The translations under genes and the position numbers were made by a program. A model generated the notes under the pieces. The model had not been told where the DNA came from, did no database searches, and was given only the letters and a program-made list of their open reading frames with translations. A stretch of 64,000 nucleotides of DNA, from assembly GCF_020379485.1 (NCBI RefSeq), contig NW_026016844.1, positions 62,001 to 126,000 of the forward strand, in the 5' to 3' direction. The DNA comes from Brassica napus (lineage: Eukaryota; Streptophyta; Magnoliopsida; Brassicales; Brassicaceae). Below are positions 56,400-64,000 of this stretch, one piece after another. How positions within the stretch are numbered: position 1 is the first letter of the stretch; each line of letters begins with the position of its first letter.

Positions 56400-57080
56400 A
56401 TTTTTTTTTCCGTTTGGGTCTTGTGAGGAAGAGAGTTGTGTGTTGTGAGGAAGAGAGTTGTGGGAAATGACATATATATAGAGAAATTTTCGAGTTGGGT
56501 AGTTGAAATATAACAACGATTTTACAAGGAAACTTTTACATGGATTTTACATAGTTTTTTTACAACGACTTTACAACGAACTTCGATAAGTTTTTCACCT
56601 AAATATAACGGTAACATGATTCGTTGTAATATTGATGTAAAGTTTTCTTTTCGACGTACTTACGTCGTAATATTACATGGGGTTTACGACGAAATTTGGT
56701 TTCGTTGGTTTCGTCGTAATTGCGTTGTTAACCCACCATTTACTATTTCTAAGACAACGATAAGGAACCTGTGTCGTTCGTCTGTCTGCCAATTCAGTGG
56801 AACGACAAGGAGAAAGTGGACGGAAGTGCAGCTGGTTTGTACTTGAGAGGAACCTTTGACGATGATCGGAAGTTCCACTCAAGTATAAACCAACTGCACT
56901 TCCCTCCATTTTCTCCTTGTCGCTCCACTGAATTGGCAGACAGACGAATGACTCATGTTCGTTATCGTTATCTTCGAAATAGTAATTGGTGGCTGAATGA
57001 GGAGTTGTGTGTTGTGAGGAAAAGAGTTGTGTGTTGTGAGGAAGAGAGTTGTGGGAAATGACATATATATAGAGAAATAT
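56400..57080. repeat. Duplicated segment and inverted repeat in the CACTA 5' region
   Basis: GTGTTGTGAGGAAGAGAG to ACATATATATAGAGAAAT occurs at about 56435-56490 and again at 57010-57078. Between them, arms of about 110 bp (56733-56849 and 56877-56992) are imperfect inverted complements with a loop of about 27 bp and would form a stable hairpin. No coding sequence. Confidence 0.85.
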
Positions 57081-58218
57081 GGTAAGTTTTACATGGATTT
57101 TACATAGAAAATTTACAACGCGTTTACAACGAATTTAGGTAAGTTAAAGCACATTGAATACACGTTTTCACCTTTATATAACGGTAACACGATTCGTCGT
57201 AATGTCGATGTAACGTTTACAACTATTTTGCATTCCACGTACTTTCGTCGTAAACTTACATTGACTTTACGACGAAGTTATGTCTCGTCGTAATTGCGTT
57301 GTAAAGCGTATGTAAATTTACGAGGAAATTATTTCCTCGTAAAACGCCGTTGTTACTGCTACGTTTTCTTGTAGTGATCGATTTATTGATTGCTCGAACA
57401 AGTCTTCAAAGAGTCTTCGAAGCCATATACATTGTTGGGCTGCGAGGTTGAAGCTTTATACTCTTCTTCGGTAGTAGACAACAACACCGTTGCTTTCTTC
57501 TTACTGCACCATGAAATGCTTGTGTCTCCACATAAGAACACAAAACCCAAAGTTGATTTTCGATCATCTAAATCTCCACCAAAGTCAGTATCTGTGAAAC
57601 CATGAAGAGAAACCTTGGCATTATACTTGTACATCAATCCCATGCCAAGAGTTGTCTTCACATACTTATGTATCTTCTTTGCCGCTTCTAGATGTGGCTT
57701 CCTTGGTTCCTGCATGAACCGGCTTACAAGACCAATCGCAAAGGCAATATCTGGTCTTGTAATGGTTAAGTATAGAAGACTTCCAACAAGAGAGCGATAA
57801 GGCCGAGGATTGGCTAACAAGGATTCTTCATCGCGTTTGAGCCTTATGTTAGTATCTAGTGGAGTAGAACGTACCTTTCCTTGGTGTACTCCAAACCTGT
57901 CAACAATCCTTTTTGCATAACCTTGTTGGCCGATGAATATTCCATCATTTACCCTCTCGGCCTCTAGACCAAGAAAGTGATTCAGCTCGCCTAACTTCTT
58001 CATCTCAAACCTCACCGACATATCCTCTTGTAGACGAGCAATTTCAGCATCGTCATTTCCAGTAATGATCATATCATCCACGTAGAGGAGAACTAATACA
58101 TGAGCTCTTCCACTTCTTTTGAAGAATAGGCGTGGATCAGCACTTGATGCAATATAACCGCAAAACTGAAGGAATTGAGCAAGCTTTCCATACTAAGCTC
58201 GTGGAGCTTGTTTTAACC

Positions 58219-59883
58219 CGTACTGTAAGGCCCGTTCCCGGCTCTTAAGCCCAACCATGAACCCCGGCCTTAACATCCGTTCTTATACAATGATTCTGGT
58301 CTTTTAAGGTCCTTTAGGTGTTAAGATCAATTCTTTTAGGTGAGGTTCAAGTTTAACAATCAAGACAAGTGAACATAAGGGGGCAAATAGATTGTATATA
58401 TAACATAATGAGATCCATACATCATTCATAAGTTCAACTACTAGTTTACACACTTAGTCTATCATAAGTTCACAAGTTGCACAATAGGCTATCAATACTA
58501 CACACTTATCAACAATGACCCATTCACCACACATCTCCCCATGGCCTGAGTCTTCACGGTACCTTTCCTTTACCACGGTCCAGGTCTGGTCCTGAAACCA
58601 CATAAATCACATCATGAACACATATGGCCGATAACCTAAGCAACAAGACTAGAATGGCATGGTTCGGCCCTTAAGAACTAGAATATGTCCAATTTGGACA
58701 TACACAAATAAATTCTCAAAAACTAAATAAAATTTATGACAATTCATGATAATTCCCAACTAAGAGATTCCCATAGTCAGATCTCAACCAAACCGACCCG
58801 GGATGTGAGATCCGACCATGGATCAGTCCGGCCAATGCCAAGGACTTTATCCCTGGACCGGCCATGGCCTTGGTCCAGTGTTCCCTGTCTGAATCAACCC
58901 AATAACATCACAAAACACTATAGAACAGGCGATCCAGAAGAAGTAAAGAGAATGGATGCATCTGCCAAGAGAACCGGCCGCAAGGCCGCACGGATCATCC
59001 GCAGGCCCGGGGTCGTTCCTTGCAGTCTACACCACTAACCTTAGGCGTTCTCTCCCCTGGAGGCAAGTCCTTCTCCTTCTCCTTCTCCTTGTCTTTCTGT
59101 CTGGTATCCATCTTCACGGCCTGGCCTTCCCACGCTCAGAACACGCCGGCAAGCCAACACCACCACACACGGTTCTCTTCTCTAACCGCCGGTCCCTCTC
59201 TTTCTTTCTTTCTGTTATGAGTTTGGCAGAGCTTTGCCTAAGGAATTTCGTGCCATTTTCTGTGCCAGGGACTCTCAATTTGTAGAGAAATCCAGCCCCA
59301 ACTGCCCTGGAGAAACCGACCAAGCAGTTGGAGAGAAAAGGCACAAAACTGCCCCTTTTGCACCTTTTCGGAAGTAACTGCCCAACTGCTCTTCCCTTCC
59401 TTTGGGCTGTCCGAAAATCAGGCCCATGACATTGTCCAGAGTCCCTTGTCCAAGACCAAGACCCCACGGACCCTTGGTGGTTCAGGCCAAGACCCCACCA
59501 GCCCATAACCGCCCATGACCCGGCCACGCCGGCCCGGACCATAACACTCCACCGAGCTGAGTTGAGCTGGTCACTAGCTGGCCTCAGCTGAGTGAGCTAA
59601 CCTATCAGCTCCAGTGAGCTACCAAGGACTGAGTGAGCTGCTTTCACACTGTCCCCAGCTGGTTGAGCTTGTTCTCGACCCTGTCCAGCTGCTAGATCAC
59701 TCGGCCAGCTCTCCTAAGCTTCCTTCTGTTCCATCCTGGTTAAGTCTCAGCTCCCTGATACCATTAACCTTATTATTTGAGCCATGATACGCTTGTTCTG
59801 AGGCCAATGACCTGTCTGTTGCGTCTCCTCGCACCATGGCTCGTCCCAACGATCCTATCTAGGATCGGGGATGCTACACGTAC
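58219..59883. mobile_element. Solo LTR (1655 bp) inside Copia, TSD CGTAC
   Basis: 58224-59878, TGTAAGGCCCG...GGATGCTACA (TGTA/TACA inverted ends), flanked by CGTAC at 58219-58223 and 59879-59883. It is markedly GC-richer than its surroundings and non-coding; it contains a GAGCTG-rich segment (about 59550-59750) and a CTCCTT microsatellite (about 59070). The minus-strand wording (TGTAGCATCCCCGATCC) resembles Ty3 LTR starts. It splits Copia RT between KKALYV and the following residues. Confidence 0.92.
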
Positions 59884-60422
59884 AAGGCCTTCTTTAGCTT
59901 GCACACATGGTTAGGATACTCTTGTGATTCAAAACCAGGTGGTTGCTCCATAAATATTTCTTTATCAAGCTCACCATATAGAAAAGCATTCTTCACATCT
60001 AACTGCCAGAATTTCCATCCAAAGCTTGCAGCTAAAGATAAGAATGAGCGTATCGTAGTCATCTTTGCTACTGGACTGAAGGTCTCATCATAATCTTCTC
60101 TATACTTCTGAGAGAACCCTCGAGCAACCAAGCTTGCTTTGTTTCTATCAATGCTCCCATCTGCTTTTCGCTTTAGTCGATACACCCATTTACAAGAAAC
60201 AGGCTGAGCATCCTTGGGTTTCAGAACCAAATTCCAAGTTTCATTTTTCATGAGAGCATTAATCTCCTCCTTCATTGCGGTCATCCATTCCTCAACTCCT
60301 TCTGCTTCTTCATAAGATGATTGTTCATCTTCATCTAGAGGAGCTGCAAAGTAACAAGAGTTGGAGGCTAGTATTGGTGCATAGTTTTTCATGAAATCAG
60401 CAGCCAGCATTTTGCTATACAC

Positions 60423-62090
60423 GATGATGTTAAGTTCGTTCTATATATATTGTTTTAATTGAGCGACTTTTATTTTACAATTATGTTTTATATATTTTGT
60501 TTTTTTTTTGTAATGTATATGAGATTCATGGTCGAAATGGTGAATAATGTGTATTAAGTTTAGTAGTGGAGATAATGTCTATTAGGTTTAGTAGTGAAGA
60601 TACATTGGAAGGAAATGGTGAATTGTATGTTATAGCCTCAGCATTTGAAGTTTAAGTTTAGACATTTAGCTTTGTTTTAGTTTAAAATGTATTTGTTTTT
60701 TTTTGTTATTGTTATGAAAAAGTAATGGTGGGAACGAAAAATATATATTTTTGGGGATAAATTATTAAAAAAATATTTTGTATTAAAATTTAAACAATTG
60801 TAGAAAGCAATACATAAATTAAACTAAAATTTAAACATAATAAACCCCATATTAATTTTGTGTAATCAGGAATCTTAGATTATTTTCCCTACATACCGGT
60901 TAACTTATGTTTGTACGAAGCCATTGATTAATGCAAGAAAAATGAAAATTATGTTCCAAGAACCTCAGAAGACGCACCTACGCCGTGTTTGAGCAACGGT
61001 CTGCGCTCAAATTGGCGAGAAGAACATAGGAAGACAACATATCTGAAGGCGTCCGTCGGATTACTTAAGCTATGAGATATCTCAATGGTGCATATCTTCA
61101 TCGCTCCAAAACATTTATTTATAGCTCGACCTTGGATCTGTTACAAACGCCGCTTGTTAATAAGAATAAATGAGATAGAGTGGAAAGAAAGGTGGGGTGA
61201 ATCTTGATGACTGAATTAAACCTTGATTTTAAGTGAAAGCGAAGACTGTTACATGAAAACGCAGTCGGGGACGATGGAAGGTGACGGCGTCGATCAGCTG
61301 AAGATGGCACACCTAACTCTAAATATAAACAGGTCGCATATATTAAAGTATGTGTCAATAAATAAATATGAAATTCCAAGAAATAATCAGATAATCCAGA
61401 TAATCCACAAATCAGAAACACCAAAAAAGATAAAAATCTATGAATTGGAAGAAAAAAAACTCTCTCTTTACTCGATACGTGTCACAAAATGGAGATAGGA
61501 AGGATAATGTGGTGTATTATGGAGGGGTTTTCTTCGATTTTATTACTATAGATAGATAGATTTGATTGATTTTTTTAATAATCTCGACTTACAAAAAGGT
61601 TTGATGCGCCTCTCTACTTGTCATCAAAAATATTTGGCCCTTTAAATATATCACAAACACCAGTTTAATTGTACCATGAATTATTTGATTGGATACATAG
61701 CATAGCATTGGCATGCAGTCAACACTTTAGGTTATTGATTTTGTCGGTCCATATAAATATAGACACTTGAATTATAATTCATCAAGGACGTCGTATTAAA
61801 TTGGTTGTTGGATTGACCTAGTTGGAAATGAAATTATTTCTACACGAGCCATTTAATTAGTTAAGAGTACCAAAACGTACAGAAGTGACTAGTGTTAGAG
61901 AGAAATGTATATAGTAGGAGTATAATTTATTTAAGATAATAAAAAGGAATAGTATTTGGGTTTATGGGCAAGTGCGCAACTAATAGTTCAGTGCTTAATT
62001 TAATGGCTATGTTCATCACTTTCACCACCTTCTCTTTATACTAAGCATCCTACTGGTAACATTAATATAATATTATATGCACATGCACAT
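60423..62090. other. AT-rich intergenic region, no recognised gene
   Basis: Right flank of the truncated Copia. About 60536-60605 has an imperfect tandem repeat of TAATGT.TATTA.GTTTAGTAGTG. A more complex GC-balanced block at about 60955-61330 has no frame I recognise. Confidence 0.4.
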
Positions 62091-62114
62091 TAAGTATCCA
62101 TGTTTCTCATGAAT

Positions 62115-62740
62115 TGGTTGGATATAATATCCATATCCGAAGTATTTATCCGAACCGACCCGGAAAATAGAGTATTCGGATCGGATCCTGCCTAAATATC
62201 TGAATGAGACCATTTTTCAAAAATCTAAAAAATCAAAACCGAACTTGACCCGTACCAAGAGCCGAATGAGTATCCGAACATATCCAAACATATAAATAAA
62301 TATATAAAATTATCTTAAATTATATTTATAATAGTATTAATACCTAAAATTAAAATTATAAATCAAATATATTAGTTACTTTAGATATTTATAGATAAAT
62401 ATATATGTTTTGGATAAAAAAATACTCAAATAACATTATGTATATGGTTATTTTTAGACAAAAAAAAAATAACTAATTCGAGCTATATAAATTGAGTATT
62501 TTTGAGTTTAAGTTATTTTAGATAAGTTTGAGTAATTTAGATATAAAATACTTGAATCGAATCGAATAGTTTGGCTACTTCGAATAAAATCCGAACCCAC
62601 CCGGATCCAGAAGGATCCGACTCGAACCCAGCCCGGTTTTTTATAATACCCGAATAAGACCATTTTTTTAAATCCAAAAAAACCGATACCCGAATAGATA
62701 GTATCTATATCCGAAAAGGTTTCTGAATGCCCGGGCCTAT
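62115..62740. repeat. ATCCGAACC-rich degenerate repeat
   Basis: Both ends are rich in CCGAA / TTCGG phrases (ATCCGAACCGACCCG near 62150, CGAACCCACCCGGATCC near 62591), with an AT-rich middle. The ends read in opposite sense, as in a small inverted-repeat element. Flanking CATGTTTCTCATGA occurs just before it (62099) and again at about 62818. A GGTAAATATAT-type segment is duplicated at about 62741-62900. Confidence 0.5.
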
Positions 62741-62994
62741 CATGAACCATCAGGTAAATATATATAACTCACCCACGTACATATCTCTGCCGATTTATAT
62801 GATCAACGTTAAATATTCATGTTTCTCATGAACCATCAGATAAAAATATTTACAGCTCACCCACATACAAATCTCTAACGTTTATATGATCATGCATGCT
62901 GGTCAAATGAAGTGGATGAAAGTTAGTTAATACTTTAATTAAGATTTATTTTACGGTGTATTATGCTTGCAAGTGTTTTATAGCCTGGTATATT

Positions 62995-63190
62995 CTCTCT
63001 GTTTTACTTTTAGTTGATAAGGTGTAATTTTATCTAATTTATCTTGATCATATGAAATATTACTAAAAAAAATTAATTCAGCCAATAAAAATGTACTGTT
63101 ATGTAACTGATCACAAATTAAATAATATTAAAGTTTTACATAGAATAATGAGAATATCAAATAAACCGCAAAAAAAGTGATTAGTATATA
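62995..63190. other. MITE-like fragment and spacer
   Basis: TATTCTCTCTGTTTTACTTTTAG at about 62990 resembles the edge of the MITE in the NPH3 intron. Otherwise AT-rich with no gene. Confidence 0.35.
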
Positions 63191-64000
63191 TCTTATATAT
63201 TAAAACAGAAGTCACAACCTTGATTCATGTGTGATTTTAAAAAAAATGGACCTAATGGACCTATTCATAGAAATTCATACTATATTTTAATTCAGACTAA
63301 TAATAAATATAACTTTTAAAATATTTTAATCATAGTATCTTTTGATATCTTTTCATTTTAAATATAAATATATTTATTTTAAAATTCTAACAAATCTGTT
63401 TAAAAAGATTTTTACAAGATCTTCATTTTTGAAATTATATTTAAATATTTTCACTAATTTCGAAATTAGTTTAAAATATTATTATACATTAATATATTCA
63501 GTTATATAAAATGAAAAATAAAAAATCTATAATATTTTAGTTATTATATAATCATAATCAATCATATTAAATTAAAATTATTATATTAATCTAAATATAA
63601 TAAAATTGTATTAAATTTATAAATTTATATATTTTATTTTCGCAATTATAAAATATTTTATGTTCAAAAATAAAATCTAATATGTTGGTAAGATGGGTTA
63701 ACATTATCAAACTATATAATACATGTATAAAAATTAACATGTATTTCTTTAAAGTTAATAATATAAAATCTTTGTAACTACTTTAATCATAATATATTTT
63801 CATTTTAAATATAATATATTATATTTTATATTTTAAAAATTCTAATAAATCTGTGTAATATTTAAACAATAACTTAATGTATTTTAAATTATCGTTTAGA
63901 AATGAAAATAAATAAATTATATCCTATTTTATCTACTTTTATAGTCATGATCATGTTAAATATAATTATTATACTAAAATAAATACGATAAAATTATATT
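63191..64000 (+). mobile_element. 5' part of a Helitron, continues beyond the window
   Basis: Starts TCTTATATATTAAAACAGAAG after host A (63190), continuing GTGATTTTAAAAAAAATGG. That opening is typical of abundant Brassicaceae non-autonomous Helitrons. The rest of the window is AT-rich and non-coding. No CTAG terminus appears before 64000. Confidence 0.65.

Larger units (their letters stand above)
53295..57379 (-). mobile_element. CACTA (En/Spm) DNA transposon, 4079 bp, inside Copia
   Basis: 53298-57376 begins CACTACAAGAAAACA and ends with its inverted complement (GTTTTCTTGTAGTG). It is flanked by the 3-bp target duplication ATC (53295-53297 and 57377-57379). Subterminal regions carry many copies of CGTCGTAA / TTACGACGA, the expected transposase-binding repeats. 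It encodes an intact TNPA-like protein and only the N-terminal domain of the TNPD-like transposase, so it is non-autonomous. It sits within the RNase H region of the older Copia element. Confidence 0.96.
53038..60422 (-). pseudogene. Copia Pol (RT/RNase H part) split by two later insertions
   Basis: Three minus-strand segments of one polyprotein. (1) 60422-59884: MKNETWNLVLKPKDAQPVSCKWVYRLKR, DETFSPVAKMTTIRSFLSLAASFGW, QLDVKNAFLYGELDKEIFMEQPPGF. (2) 58218-57380: FLQFCGY, LYVDDMIITGNDDAEIA, HFLGLEAERV, SLVGSLLYLTITRPDIAFAI and RNase H DTDFGGDLDDRKST. (3) 53294-53038: GDNQSAIRLANNLVFHGRTKHIELEHHFIREKV, then ADIFTKSLPKGQYDILRSKLGM and the stop. A solo LTR separates 1 from 2 and a CACTA element separates 2 from 3. 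An internal stop also follows VEALEI in segment 3. Everything upstream of RT, and the 5' LTR, is missing beyond 60422. Confidence 0.92.

Noticed and set aside
59114..59542. 142-codon minus-strand frame
   Set aside because: Inside the GC-rich solo LTR; no domain recognised.
61119..61498. Overlapping frames of about 90-100 codons on both strands
   Set aside because: Neither has recognisable motifs; the region is repeat-rich spacer.

Overview
This is plant nuclear DNA, almost certainly from a Brassicaceae genome (Brassica/Arabidopsis relative). The reasons are GT-AG introns, AT-rich spacers, site-II (TGGGCC) promoter motifs, and Arabidopsis-like gene families: class III peroxidase, NPH3/BTB, CK2 alpha, BAHD and an S-domain receptor kinase. 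The transposon mix also fits: Copia and Ty3 retroelements, TRIM-like LTRs, Helitrons and a CACTA element with CACTACAAGAAAACA ends. No prokaryotic or organellar gene set is present. Most of the window is layered, decayed mobile DNA around a few host genes.

Layout. 0.3-1.6 kb: class III peroxidase (-) with a one-base frameshift. 2.2-3.2 kb: LINE remnant. 3.55-8.71 kb: full-length young Ty3 element with 378-bp LTRs and a CAAGA target duplication. 9.9-11.6 kb: LINE 3' half with a 26-G run. 11.65-12.89 kb: solo LTR. 15.07-15.69 kb: small YELHRLYQVQK-family gene, again shifted by one base. 16.4-17.03 kb: inverted TRIM-like LTR cluster. 17.24-19.77 kb: intact NPH3/BTB gene (-). 20.5-20.9 kb: LINE tail. 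21.2-22.6 kb: CK2 alpha pseudogene, abutting a decayed Helitron with Rep and Pif1-like helicase remnants (22.6-26.9 kb). 27.3-28.9 kb: LINE RNase H fragment inside AT-rich repeats. 29.9-30.25 kb: Copia tail. 31.0-37.0 kb: an unrecognised gene split by a chromodomain Ty3 element with 316-bp LTRs. 38.4-38.8 kb: LTR debris. 39.1-39.65 kb: candidate secreted eight-cysteine defensin-like gene. 39.96-40.95 kb: BAHD pseudogene. 41.0-47.1 kb: Copia element (-) with a tRNA-like sequence antisense in its leader. 47.28-47.93 kb: small Helitron. 49.06-52.57 kb: seven-exon S-domain receptor kinase (SRK/ARK type) broken in its ectodomain. 52.6-60.4 kb: Copia element (-) split by a 4.08-kb CACTA element carrying an intact TNPA-like gene and by a 1.66-kb solo LTR. 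60.4-64 kb: repeats and the 5' end of another Helitron.

Only the NPH3 gene looks like an intact host gene. The peroxidase and the YELHRLY gene are one base from intact. The most suggestive combination is an S-domain receptor kinase about 9.4 kb from a small cysteine-rich secreted candidate in transposon-rich DNA. This resembles the receptor/ligand arrangement of Brassicaceae S loci, although the cysteine spacing is that of a general defensin-like protein and the receptor is broken. Exon boundaries, target duplications and frame calls were read by eye; no database search was run.
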